From: Flavobacterium aquatile LMG 4008 = ATCC 11947
Lineage (GTDB): Bacteria; Bacteroidota; Bacteroidia; Flavobacteriales; Flavobacteriaceae
DNA length: 64,000 bases
Reading direction: 5' to 3'
Assembly (NCBI RefSeq): GCF_000757385.1
Contig: NZ_JRHH01000001.1
Location: 558,001 to 622,000 of the forward strand
In this document: in pieces, positions 35,729-44,810 of the stretch
Position numbering within the stretch: position 1 is the stretch's first letter
Layout of the letters: the number at the start of each line of letters is the position of its first letter
Translations under genes and position numbers: made by a program
The notes under the pieces: model-generated
Database searches by the model: none
Told to the model about the DNA's origin: nothing
Seen by the model: the letters and a program-made list of their open reading frames with translations, nothing else

Positions 35729-36520
35729 ATGAAAAATGTAAATCACACAAAAAACATTGTAAGAATCATGACAAAAGCAATCATGCTGGTTCTTCTAGTA
35801 ATTATGTCGGTAAATGTTGCTTTTGCTCAAAAGCAAGTTAAAAATGTTGTATTGGTTCATGGAGCATTTGCCGATGGATCTGGATGGGAAGGAGTTTATA
35901 AACTCTTAAAGAAGAAAGGGTTAAATGTGAGTATTGTTGCTAATCCTAATACTTCATTTGAAGAAGACATTGCCGCTGCCAAACGAACTATTGATAGGCT
36001 AGATGGACCAATAGTATTGGTAGGTCATTCTTATGGAGGTGCAATCATTACAGAAGCTGGAAATTCTGATAAAGTTGTAGGACTAGTTTATATTGCTGCC
36101 TTTGTTCCTGATGAAGGAGAAACTCTATTACAGTTGCTTCAATCTGGTCCACCTGCAAAAAACTCTGGTATTGAACCACCATCTGCTGATGGATTTGTAT
36201 GGTATGGAAAAGAAAAATTTCACTCTGGTTTTTGTGCTGATATAAGTAAAGAAAAAGCTAAATTTTTGTATGATTCACAAGTTCCTATTGCTGCATCGGC
36301 ATTTGTAGCCAAAATTGGAAAGCCAGCATGGAAAACAAAGCCAATTTGGTATATTTTAGGGACAGAAGATGAAACACTACCAGTTGAGGGTGCAAGATTC
36401 ATGGCGAAAAGGGCTAATGCAAAAGTTACAGAAATTAAATCTAGTCATGTAGTTTATATATCACATGCTAAAGAAGTAGCGGATATTATTGCTCAGGCAA
36501 CAAATGAAAGTTCAAAATAA
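35729..36520 (+). CDS. Exported alpha/beta hydrolase (Ser nucleophile)
   Basis: A 263-aa alpha/beta hydrolase with an N-terminal signal peptide cleaved near AFAQ. Motifs are oxyanion-loop HGAFADG (near residue 44), nucleophile elbow GHSYGG with Ser101, an acid in the LGTEDETLP strand and a C-terminal His in KSSHVVYISH. It resembles the salicylic-acid-binding protein 2/hydroxynitrile lyase-like esterases, but those are cytosolic; here the signal puts it in the periplasm. Start ATG 35729 or 35768. It is followed by another exported enzyme. The substrate is unknown. Confidence 0.8.
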   Translation: MKNVNHTKNIVRIMTKAIMLVLLVIMSVNVAFAQKQVKNVVLVHGAFADGSGWEGVYKLLKKKGLNVSIVANPNTSFEEDIAAAKRTIDRLDGPIVLVGHSYGGAIITEAGNSDKVVGLVYIAAFVPDEGETLLQLLQSGPPAKNSGIEPPSADGFVWYGKEKFHSGFCADISKEKAKFLYDSQVPIAASAFVAKIGKPAWKTKPIWYILGTEDETLPVEGARFMAKRANAKVTEIKSSHVVYISHAKEVADIIAQATNESSK

Positions 36521-36675
36521 ATAATACTATTTTAAAGTGAATATCAATTAAAATTATGATGGTAAAGTATAGAATTTTAATTAAGATAACAACTGTTTTT
36601 ATCATCAAGGATTAAATTTAAATTAAATATCAAATAAAAATTTACAAACAATAACATTTTAAAAAATTAAATATC

Positions 36676-37365
36676 ATGAAAAAATTAATATTAATAATAG
36701 TTTTAGCATTAGAATCAATAGTTGCTTTTGCACAAAAACCAAGTCCAAGTTTATTAACACCAACAAACCATAGTTTAGTAATGGTTGATTATCAAAGTCA
36801 AATGGCATTTGCTACTAAAAATATTAGTGTAGATCAGTTGAGAACCAATGTTGCATTGGTAGCTGGCACTACAAAAATTTTTAATGTTCCAACGACAGTA
36901 ACTACCGTAGCAGAAACAACTTTTAGTGGTCCAGTTTTTCCAGAAGTTTTAGAATTTTACCCAAAAGCAACTTCAAATTACATCGATAGAACTACAATGA
37001 ATTTTTGGGAAGATGTTAACGCTCACAAATCTGTTGTAAATAAAGGTAAAAAAATACTTGTAATAGGTGGTTTATGGACAAGTGTATGTATTGTAGGTCC
37101 AGTTTTATCTGCAATTGATGAAGGATATACAGTATATGTGCTCACAGATGCAAGCGGAGATGTTTCTAACGAGGCACATGAGATGGCTATAACTAGAATG
37201 GTTCAAGCAGGAGCACGTCCTATTACTTCATTACAATATATATTAGAATTACAACGCGATTGGTCAAGAAGTGCAACTTATAAAGCAGTTACAGATTTAA
37301 TAGTTAAATATGGAGGTGCATATGGCGTAGGAATTCAATATGCTCGTACGGTGATAAAACATTAA
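36676..37365 (+). CDS. Exported YcaC-like cysteine hydrolase (isochorismatase fold)
   Basis: A 229-aa isochorismatase-fold protein with a signal peptide (AFAQ). Its triad is Asp38 (MVDYQ), Arg105 at the usual Lys/Arg site (YIDRTT) and Cys138 in GGLWTSVCIVGP. The region around ITRMVQAGARPITSLQYILELQRDW closely resembles the C-terminus of YcaC-type hydrolases. The native activity of YcaC is not known, and cytosolic homologues lack signals, so export is unusual. It has its own terminator and lies 155 bp after the hydrolase gene. Confidence 0.8.
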   Translation: MKKLILIIVLALESIVAFAQKPSPSLLTPTNHSLVMVDYQSQMAFATKNISVDQLRTNVALVAGTTKIFNVPTTVTTVAETTFSGPVFPEVLEFYPKATSNYIDRTTMNFWEDVNAHKSVVNKGKKILVIGGLWTSVCIVGPVLSAIDEGYTVYVLTDASGDVSNEAHEMAITRMVQAGARPITSLQYILELQRDWSRSATYKAVTDLIVKYGGAYGVGIQYARTVIKH

Positions 37366-37375
37366 TCTAAGTTAT

Positions 37376-37407
37376 AAAAAAACCAGAGACTTTTATCTCT
37401 GGTTTTT
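37376..37407 (+). terminator. Rho-independent terminator
   Basis: AAAACCAGAGA pairs with TCTCTGGTTTTT around a short loop, just after the YcaC-like gene. Confidence 0.85.
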
Positions 37408-37816
37408 AAATTATTTTAAATAAAAAATAGTTGTTAAGAATTTAATTTCCGTTGTTCTGTTTATATCAAATAAAGAGCTTTAGCCGAAAAGCAGCAATTG
37501 TTAGTTTTAATGTAAAATTAATTTGAGTGCTAACTATATCAATTTTGCTTTAATTTTTAGGATAATAGTTTGCTTCAAGATTAGTAATTTTTGATCAATT
37601 GAAAAATATAAAATGATGTTGAAATATCAGAAACTGTATCAATTTTTTTTGTTCAGTGTTTTTTTGGACCATTTATTCCGAACAATTATTTACTACTTCA
37701 AAATTTGAATTTGCTTTTAAAAATGAGCTTAAAAACTAAAAGATCTCAATCTAATAAAATGTTTGATGCATTTTAACGATTAAAAATTTGTTTTATAATT
37801 AATTTAAAGAAGAATT
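37408..37816. other. Intergenic region, nothing recognised
   Basis: About 400 bp of AT-rich DNA before the VOC dioxygenase gene. No gene, clear promoter or repeat was seen; short palindromic bits are present but not convincing. Confidence 0.4.
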
Positions 37817-38755
37817 ATGGAAAACACTATCTTAGGGATACACCATATCACAGCAATTGCTGGAGATGCACAGCGAAATTTCAATTTTTATTCAAAAATA
37901 TTGGGATTAAGATTTATAAAAAAAACAGTTAATTTCGATGATCCAGGAACGTATCATTTTTATTTTGGAGATGAAATTGGAAGTGCAGGAACAATTTTAA
38001 CATTTTTCCCTTGGGGAGAAGGCATTCAACAAGGAAGAAAAGGATCAGGAATGGCTACCGAAATTGGATATTCAGTACCAAAAGGAAGTTTAGACTTTTG
38101 GATTAAACGTTTTGAAGAACATAATGTAATTTTCAGTAATCCATCAGAAAAATTTGGCGAAAAATATTTAACATTTACAGATCCAGACGGTTTAAAATTA
38201 GAACTTATCGAATCGAAAACTTTAGATTCCCGAAAAACATGGGAGACTAATGAAATAAAAAGTGAAGTTGCACTTAAAGGATTTCATAATATTACTTTAA
38301 CTTTAAATAGTATTAAAGCTACGTCTGCAATTTTAACAGAGATTTTTAGTTATAGATTATTAGATAAAGAAGCAAATCGATTTCGTTATTCAACGTCATC
38401 GGTAGAAAATGCTGCCATTGTGGATTTAGTTGAATTAGAGTTTGAAAAACGTGGACATGTAGCTAACGGATCAGTCCATCACGTAGCATTTCGTGTAAAA
38501 AATGATGAAAGCTTAATGTATTTTCGTGAAATTATTAGTGAATTAGGATTTGGTATTACACCGCAAATTGATCGCCAATATTTTCATTCATTATATTTTA
38601 GAGAACCTGGAGGAGTACTTTTTGAAATTGCTACAGACAATCCAGGATTCACAGTTGACGAAACTTTAGAAAATTTGGGTAAAGAGTTAAAATTGCCCGC
38701 ACAGCATGAATCAAAAAGAAAAGAAATAGAAGCGCTTTTAGTAAAAATAAATTGA
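37817..38755 (+). CDS. VOC-family ring-cleaving dioxygenase (MhqO-like)
   Basis: A 312-aa protein of two VOC (glyoxalase/extradiol-type) halves. The first begins GIHHITAIAGD, with the paired His near residues 9-10; the second has VHHVAFRV, and the C-terminus has GGVLFEIATD, where Glu is a typical metal ligand. This length and motif set fit the MhqO/ring-cleaving dioxygenase group that acts on hydroquinones or related aromatics with an Fe or Mn centre. The substrate is inferred. A hairpin terminator follows. Confidence 0.82.
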   Translation: MENTILGIHHITAIAGDAQRNFNFYSKILGLRFIKKTVNFDDPGTYHFYFGDEIGSAGTILTFFPWGEGIQQGRKGSGMATEIGYSVPKGSLDFWIKRFEEHNVIFSNPSEKFGEKYLTFTDPDGLKLELIESKTLDSRKTWETNEIKSEVALKGFHNITLTLNSIKATSAILTEIFSYRLLDKEANRFRYSTSSVENAAIVDLVELEFEKRGHVANGSVHHVAFRVKNDESLMYFREIISELGFGITPQIDRQYFHSLYFREPGGVLFEIATDNPGFTVDETLENLGKELKLPAQHESKRKEIEALLVKIN

Positions 38756-38780
38756 TGATTTTGAGTTATTTACTTGTTTA

Positions 38781-38827
38781 AGATGTTCGTGGATTTTTGT
38801 TAGGATGTCCATGAGCATCTCTTTTTA
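38781..38827 (+). terminator. Rho-independent terminator
   Basis: AGATGTTCGTGGA pairs with TCCATGAGCATCT (two G-U pairs) and is followed by CTTTTT, after the VOC dioxygenase gene. Confidence 0.7.
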
Positions 38828-38927
38828 TGTGTTAACTTTAATTTTTTTTTTGATTATTAATTTCAAAATTTAAAATGTCTAATATTTAATTGAATGTGTA
38901 GTATTTTTATAGATTTTTTTTAAAAAA

Positions 38928-40883
38928 TTATAGAAAAGAGCTGTTCTTTATACCAAGTTTTTTCATTTTCGAATTTAAAGTAGAAGCAGGAATGTTTAAA
39001 ATTTCTGCAGCACCGCCAGCTCCAGAAACTTTTCCCTTGCATTTCTTTAAAATGTACGTAATATAGTCTCGTTCATTTTCGTGAATTGTTTTTATTAAAA
39101 ATTCTTGCATTTTATCTTCTTCCGATTTTTTTGAAAAGTTTGGTAACAAAATTTCTTTTATTAAGTTACCATCAGTAAGTAACAAACTTCTTTGAATTAC
39201 ATGTTCTAATTCTCTGATATTACCAGGCCAATCATAAGACATCATTAAATTTAATGCATCATCGGATAATTCAGGTGATTTAGTACCTGCTATTTTGCAA
39301 ATTTTTTCAATAAAATAAGAAGCCAAGACAGGAATATCATCTCTACGTTCTTTAAGTGACGGAACAGTAATTGGAAAAACATGCAGTCTGTAATATAAAT
39401 CAAGTCTAAAACGACCAGACGCCACTTCATTTTCTAAATTACGATTGGTTGCTGCAATGATGCGAACATCAATATTAATTGGAGTGCTTCCACCAATTCT
39501 TTCAATTTCTTTTTCTTGAAGAACTCGTAATAATTTGACTTGAATATCCATAGGCATTTCACCGATTTCATCCAAAAAAATAGTGCCTCCATTTGCAGTT
39601 TCAAATTTTCCAATACGCTTGTCTAATGCACCTGTGAAAGCTCCTTTTTCATGACCAAAAAGCAATGATTCAGCAAGATTGTCAGGAATAGCTCCACAAT
39701 TAATAATTATTAGTGGCTTGTCTTTTCTAGGTGATAAATTATGGATACTTTGCGCTACTTTTTCTTTACCTGTTCCACTTTCTCCTAAGATTAAAACAGA
39801 GGTCTCTGAAGGTGCTACTTTTTTTATGTAATCAAAAACGGACAACATTTTTTGACTATTACCAATCATATTGCAAAAACCATTGGAATTTTCCTCAATA
39901 ATTACGGGTATCTTTTTTTTTATTAAATCATTGGGAATTTCAATTTTGGAAGTATTCATTGTTGTTACAAACTTGGCTAAGATGGTTTCTAGTTTGGTTA
40001 AAAGTTCCAAATGATCTTTGGTGTAAGTATCTGCAAATCTATTATAAAAGAAAAAATTGAATATGCCGCCATCTTCAATTCGTATTGGAATTGCTATAAA
40101 TGATTTAATCCCATATGTTTTAATAATCAATCTTTTAATAGCAGAATTTTGAAAAATATCCTTGAAAGAATCTCCATTATAAATCTTTGGAAATTCATGC
40201 TTTGGAGAATTTGACTTTAAATCAGTCAATTCTTTTACGTTTTTGCCTGTTATTTTTGCAAATTTATCAATATCGATAATATCATAATTGTCAAAATTTT
40301 TTCTAAATAGTGTTACTGGGTTATATTCATTTTCTACAAAGCCAACTTGCATATAGTCAAAGGGCATGTAGGTTTGTAATACTTTTGCTAATTCTAACAA
40401 GGCATGTTCCCATTTTAAAGGATAATAACTTATAGCATCAATATTTTCTCGTAAAATATTTTCTTGTTGTAATTGTGATTCAATGCCATGATTGTGTCTA
40501 TAACAGGCAATTTCGAGGGTTATTAATACGTCTTGTTCTCTAAATGGTTTAACGATAAACCCATAAGGATGTGTTTTTTTTGCTTCCTCTAAAATAGATC
40601 TATTAGAATTTGCAGAAAGAAAAATGAAACCTATAAAATTTTCATTCAATTTTTTGGCTAAGTCAATGCCTGTTTCAATACCTTTTAAACAAATATCGAC
40701 AAAAACTAAATCTGGTTTTTCATTTTCAATAAACTCAAGTGCCTGTTTTACAGAACGGGCAATACCAATTACTGAATAATCTGCCTTCTCAAGAATTAAT
40801 TGTAAATCATGTGCTTCAATAAATTGATCTTCAACTATGAGGATTTTCTTTTTTCTATCGGTAGTATTTTTTATTAATTCCAT
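38928..40883 (-). CDS. Sigma-54-dependent response regulator (receiver-GAF-AAA+-HTH)
   Basis: A 651-aa regulator. Residues 13-130 are a receiver domain with phospho-acceptor Asp63 (LVFVDICLKG) and Lys in FIVKPF. A GAF-like domain follows (about 140-320). The AAA+ core has Walker A GESGTGKE (near 368) and GAFTGA (near 414), the loop that contacts sigma-54, and the C-terminus is a Fis-type HTH (GGAAEILNIPASTLNSKMKKLGI). It activates sigma-54 promoters when phosphorylated. It is divergent from a sensor kinase gene, its likely partner. Confidence 0.92.
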   Translation of the reverse strand: MELIKNTTDRKKKILIVEDQFIEAHDLQLILEKADYSVIGIARSVKQALEFIENEKPDLVFVDICLKGIETGIDLAKKLNENFIGFIFLSANSNRSILEEAKKTHPYGFIVKPFREQDVLITLEIACYRHNHGIESQLQQENILRENIDAISYYPLKWEHALLELAKVLQTYMPFDYMQVGFVENEYNPVTLFRKNFDNYDIIDIDKFAKITGKNVKELTDLKSNSPKHEFPKIYNGDSFKDIFQNSAIKRLIIKTYGIKSFIAIPIRIEDGGIFNFFFYNRFADTYTKDHLELLTKLETILAKFVTTMNTSKIEIPNDLIKKKIPVIIEENSNGFCNMIGNSQKMLSVFDYIKKVAPSETSVLILGESGTGKEKVAQSIHNLSPRKDKPLIIINCGAIPDNLAESLLFGHEKGAFTGALDKRIGKFETANGGTIFLDEIGEMPMDIQVKLLRVLQEKEIERIGGSTPINIDVRIIAATNRNLENEVASGRFRLDLYYRLHVFPITVPSLKERRDDIPVLASYFIEKICKIAGTKSPELSDDALNLMMSYDWPGNIRELEHVIQRSLLLTDGNLIKEILLPNFSKKSEEDKMQEFLIKTIHENERDYITYILKKCKGKVSGAGGAAEILNIPASTLNSKMKKLGIKNSSFL

Positions 40884-41188
40884 GGTTAGTCACATTAAAG
40901 TGGAATAAAATAATTTTGTGTTATAAAAATACAAAAAGTTAATAAATTTGATTGATTAAAATAGAAAAAATTAACTTCAAAAGGATTTTGATAAATTATT
41001 TTCAAATTTAATGATGTAAAATTAAAAATATTGTAAAAAAAGATATTTAAAATTAATAATTTAATTGTTTGGGTATTTATGAATAGTGATAAAAATTTGT
41101 TTTTTTTCAATGAATTTGTATTTTATTAATAAAAATAATATTAATATCTTTATAATAAGATTAAAAAAAAATATTTAATAAAGTAAAT
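40884..41188. other. Intergenic region between kinase and regulator genes
   Basis: 305 bp of very AT-rich DNA between the divergent kinase and regulator genes. No clear TAnnTTTG element was found in the expected positions, and a short open frame on the minus strand (40895-41110) looks spurious. Confidence 0.4.
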
Positions 41189-43645
41189 ATGAAATTATTG
41201 CATTGTATTTGTCTATTTTTAGGAGTTGTTGTACTTAGTTATGGTCAATCTAATACATCTATTTTTAATAATTACAATGTTAAAAAAAAGAGGTTGCTAA
41301 TTAAAGCCACAGGTATGTATATTCATTCAATCAATCAAGGTGTGATTGATATGGATAGTGCAATGGTTTTGGCATGTAATGCAAATAGGGTTCCAATATC
41401 CTTTTCATATGACGAAGGTTATAACGATGGAAGATATTTTCCAGAAGCTAAAATGGTTGATCAAAATAATATTGATGAAGCAGTTAAAAGGTTAAATCAG
41501 TTAGAAAAAAAAGATCGCATAAAATTATTGTTACATATAGCAAGCCATTATCTTTTTAAAACTGGCGAGAAAAAGGTTGATACACAAAAAGCATTTATGT
41601 ATATTAAACAAGCCAAAGAGTTAAGTATTTCAATAGGAATAAGTAAATGGAAATGGCAGAGTGATTTACTATTAGCTAAATATTATTCACAAATAAATAA
41701 TCTTGTAGAGAGCAAAAAGCTATTTTCAAAAGTTGTAAATGAAACTAGAAGGGTTAACGATAAAAAAGCTTTAGCCGAAGCCTTAAATAATCAAGGTACT
41801 TATTTATTATTAGGCGAACCTGATAAAGTGAAGATATTATCTGAAGCAATGTTATTATATAAATCAATTAACGAAAAGGAGTTAGAAATAGAAATGCTCA
41901 TGAAAATGCTTACCGTTCATTTCTGGAATGGAGATACTAACTTGGCAGAAAAGCAACTTTTAGAAAGTTATGAATTACAAAAAAAAAATGGTTTTAAGCA
42001 TATTCATTATACTTCGGCACCTTTATCCTACATATATACATCCAAACTTAATTTAAATAAAGCTTTATTTTATTCTATAAAAAGTTTAGAATCAATGAAT
42101 TTGACGAATGACATGATTTGTGCCGATAGCTTTTACCTACGTTTAGGAAGTACTTATGACAGCATGGGTCATTCTGAAGAGGCAATAGAATTGTATAAAA
42201 AGAGTTTTGATTTTGGCACTAAAAATCTCAATAGCGGAAGTTGGTTTAAAAGTTTTCCGTTAATTATTCAGTCGCTTCTTAAAGAAAATAAATATGATGA
42301 AGCACTAAAATATATAGAGAAAACTAATGATTATCCTCCAAAAAACGAATTAGATATTTTTTTTCTATCCCAAACGAAAGCTTCTTATTATGAAAAAATT
42401 GGTAATTTATTGGTTGCCGAAAAGTTTTATATTGAAATGGAGAAACATGCAAAGGATATAATTTCTTTACGAACTGCAACTAGCGTAGCTAATGGATATT
42501 CAGATATTTCATTGTTTTATGCAAAAAATGGAAATCCTGTTAAAGCAAAGTATTATGCTAATAAAGTTTCCGATTTAAGCGTGAAAATGAAACAGAAATT
42601 TAATTTTAGCAATCTTAAACTTTCTTTATTTAAGATAGATTCTATAGAGGGCAATTATCTCTCTTCAATACGTCATTACCAGAGTTATAATAGAATTAAT
42701 GACTCTTTATACAATCAGTCAAAAAACCGGCAAATTGAAGAATTAAAAATTCAATATGAAACTTTGATGAAAGAGGATGATATCAAGACATTGGAAATGC
42801 AAAGTAAATTACAACAAAGTAAATTGGATAGATCAAAACTCTTTATCAATTTGTCAACAGGATCAATAATTTTACTCATCATAATAATTATATTATTATT
42901 TAACCGATATTTGTTAAAACAAAAAAACAATAAAAAATTAGAGATTAAAGAAAAGCAAATTGGCCAAAAAAATTTAAATCTTCAACATTTGTTAGCTGAG
43001 AAAGAATGGCTAATAAGAGAAATTCATCATAGGGTAAAAAACAACCTTCAAACAGTAATTAGTTTACTTAATTCTCAATCTGCATATGTTGAGGATGATT
43101 TAGCGCTATCTACAATAAAAAACAGTCAGCATAGAATTCATGCAATGTCCCTAATTCATCAAAAGCTGTATATTTCTGAAAATATTTCCACAATAAGCAT
43201 GCCTATTTATGTAAAGGAGTTAGCCGAATATTTAAAAGACTCTTTTAATTTAAAACAACGTATTCGTTTTAAAATTAAAATTGATGAGTTGAAATTGGAT
43301 GTTTCACAAGCTGTTCCACTGGGATTAATAATCAACGAAGCTGTCACCAACTCAATAAAATATGCTTTTCCTGATAATCAATCAGGAATGATTTCCATAA
43401 CATTAACAGCTGTAGATATCAATCACTATTTACTTACTATTCAAGATGACGGAGTGGGAATTGATATTAATTCAAACAAAAAAGTTAGTGCCTCATTTGG
43501 AATGAGTTTGATTAAAGGATTAAGTGATGACCTAGATGGAGATTTTTCAATAGAAATCAATAATGGAACTTTATTAAAATTGTATTTTGAAAAAAATGTA
43601 ATTGACAAGCAAAAAATAAGTTATGATAAATTTATTTCCGGATAA
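41189..43645 (+). CDS. TPR-containing sensor histidine kinase (HisKA_2 type)
   Basis: An 818-aa kinase with a signal peptide (cleavage near LSYGQ), a long periplasmic region of tetratricopeptide-like repeats (about 90-500), one membrane helix (about 551-575), a short coiled coil, a HisKA_2-type dimerisation domain with phospho-acceptor His near 613 (REIHHRVKNNLQTV) and a HATPase domain (NEAVTNSIKYAF; DDGVGI). It is oriented divergently from the sigma-54 response regulator. It probably senses an envelope signal and phosphorylates that regulator. Confidence 0.88.
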   Translation: MKLLHCICLFLGVVVLSYGQSNTSIFNNYNVKKKRLLIKATGMYIHSINQGVIDMDSAMVLACNANRVPISFSYDEGYNDGRYFPEAKMVDQNNIDEAVKRLNQLEKKDRIKLLLHIASHYLFKTGEKKVDTQKAFMYIKQAKELSISIGISKWKWQSDLLLAKYYSQINNLVESKKLFSKVVNETRRVNDKKALAEALNNQGTYLLLGEPDKVKILSEAMLLYKSINEKELEIEMLMKMLTVHFWNGDTNLAEKQLLESYELQKKNGFKHIHYTSAPLSYIYTSKLNLNKALFYSIKSLESMNLTNDMICADSFYLRLGSTYDSMGHSEEAIELYKKSFDFGTKNLNSGSWFKSFPLIIQSLLKENKYDEALKYIEKTNDYPPKNELDIFFLSQTKASYYEKIGNLLVAEKFYIEMEKHAKDIISLRTATSVANGYSDISLFYAKNGNPVKAKYYANKVSDLSVKMKQKFNFSNLKLSLFKIDSIEGNYLSSIRHYQSYNRINDSLYNQSKNRQIEELKIQYETLMKEDDIKTLEMQSKLQQSKLDRSKLFINLSTGSIILLIIIIILLFNRYLLKQKNNKKLEIKEKQIGQKNLNLQHLLAEKEWLIREIHHRVKNNLQTVISLLNSQSAYVEDDLALSTIKNSQHRIHAMSLIHQKLYISENISTISMPIYVKELAEYLKDSFNLKQRIRFKIKIDELKLDVSQAVPLGLIINEAVTNSIKYAFPDNQSGMISITLTAVDINHYLLTIQDDGVGIDINSNKKVSASFGMSLIKGLSDDLDGDFSIEINNGTLLKLYFEKNVIDKQKISYDKFISG

Positions 43646-43659
43646 TTTGTTTTAATTAA

Positions 43660-43690
43660 AAATAAAGCGAGTATGACTCGCTTTATTTAA
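43660..43690. terminator. Probable terminator hairpin
   Basis: AAATAAAGCGAG (43660-43671) pairs with CTCGCTTTATTT (43677-43688) after the kinase gene. The T tract is short, so its strength is uncertain. Confidence 0.6.
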
Positions 43691-43805
43691 TAATTTGTTA
43701 TTTAATTGAAAGATTCAATAGATAATTGTAGTCTTTTAAGTCTAAATTTTTAAATTTAAAAAAGAAATTGGCTCTCTAAAATTCTGACCCAAAAAAATTA
43801 AAATT

Positions 43806-44219
43806 TTAACTTTCTAAAGTTGACTCTACAGAAATTTTAAGATTGAGTGCCTTGCTCACAGGACAATTTTTTTCTGCATCATTTACAGCCTCTGCAAATA
43901 TTTCTTCACTAAGTCCAGGAACCTTTGCTTTTACTGTTAAATGTGATTCGGTAATAGTGAATTCTTCTAATGAAATTACTGCATTAGTTTCCAATTTTTC
44001 AGCAATAAACCCTTTTTCTTGCAACCAAAAAGTGAGTTTCATTGTAAAACATCCTGCATGTGCTGCTGCTAATAATTCTTCGGGGTTTGTTCCAGAACCA
44101 TCAGCAAACCTACTTTTAAATGAGTATTGTGTTTCATTTAATACACCGCTTTGTGTAGAAAGATGTCCGCTACCATCCATACCTGTGCCGCTCCAAACGG
44201 CTGTTGCTTTGCGTTTCAT
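43806..44219 (-). CDS. OsmC-family peroxiredoxin
   Basis: A 137-aa OsmC/Ohr-fold protein with both redox Cys, C57 in AHAGCFTM and C119 in KNCPVSKA. These enzymes reduce organic hydroperoxides using lipoyl or thiol donors. It is a single gene with its own terminator-flanked unit and lies next to the electrophile/redox operon on its left-hand end. Confidence 0.9.
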   Translation of the reverse strand: MKRKATAVWSGTGMDGSGHLSTQSGVLNETQYSFKSRFADGSGTNPEELLAAAHAGCFTMKLTFWLQEKGFIAEKLETNAVISLEEFTITESHLTVKAKVPGLSEEIFAEAVNDAEKNCPVSKALNLKISVESTLES

Positions 44220-44330
44220 AATTTTTAGTATTTAGTTTTTAAAATATTTTTTTAATTTATAATTCATACTTATTGTATAGTTCAAGTTATTTAGTAATAA
44301 TTAGTTTGTTATAAATCAATATCTTACTTT

Positions 44331-44810
44331 TTAATACAATTCTCTTAAATCATCAATTCCAATAATATTAATCTCATTTAAATTATATTTTATGATGACC
44401 TCATCTAACAGATTAGATCGCACTACAATTAATAAATTAGAATTTGAGTTTCGAAGTAATTTCTTAAATAATATGTTATGACCTTTGTTTTGTAATTCTA
44501 ATTTTCCTATTTCGTCAATAATTATCCAATCAAATTTTTTTTGAGAACTTTCTTTTATAATTATATTGGAAAGTTTAAAAGTATTCTTGTTTAAAATGAA
44601 GTCACCAATAATAACAGAATCGCTTGTTTTTTTTTCTAATTGGTATGGATAGTAAGCTTCTTTTTCTATATCATAAAATTCTTTTCTTCCTTCAATTGTA
44701 GGTGTCAAGAAACCACTTACTTTTTTGTGTTTAATCCAATTTAAAAGTGAACTCGATTTCCCAGTTTTTATTTTTCCAGATAAAACTACTATTTTAGGTT
44801 TCTTCTCCAT
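44331..44810 (-). CDS. THEP1-like P-loop NTPase
   Basis: A ~159-aa P-loop protein with Walker A SGKIKTGKSS near the start, Walker B WIIIDEIGKLELQ and a compact Rossmann-like layout similar to the THEP1 nucleoside-triphosphatase family. Start ATG 44810 is preferred, though 44822 is possible. Either way it overlaps the end of the upstream membrane-protein gene by 17 or 29 bases, implying coupled translation and a shared function. The native substrate is unknown. Confidence 0.7.
   Translation of the reverse strand: MEKKPKIVVLSGKIKTGKSSSLLNWIKHKKVSGFLTPTIEGRKEFYDIEKEAYYPYQLEKKTSDSVIIGDFILNKNTFKLSNIIIKESSQKKFDWIIIDEIGKLELQNKGHNILFKKLLRNSNSNLLIVVRSNLLDEVIIKYNLNEINIIGIDDLRELY

Noticed and set aside
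37640..37816. Possible sigma-54 promoter before the VOC gene (GG-N10-CC)
   Set aside because: The -12 position lacks GC, so it does not meet the consensus.
40895..41110. 71-codon open frame in the kinase/regulator gap
   Set aside because: Low-complexity Phe/Asn/Ile-rich translation typical of AT-rich noncoding DNA; no start context.
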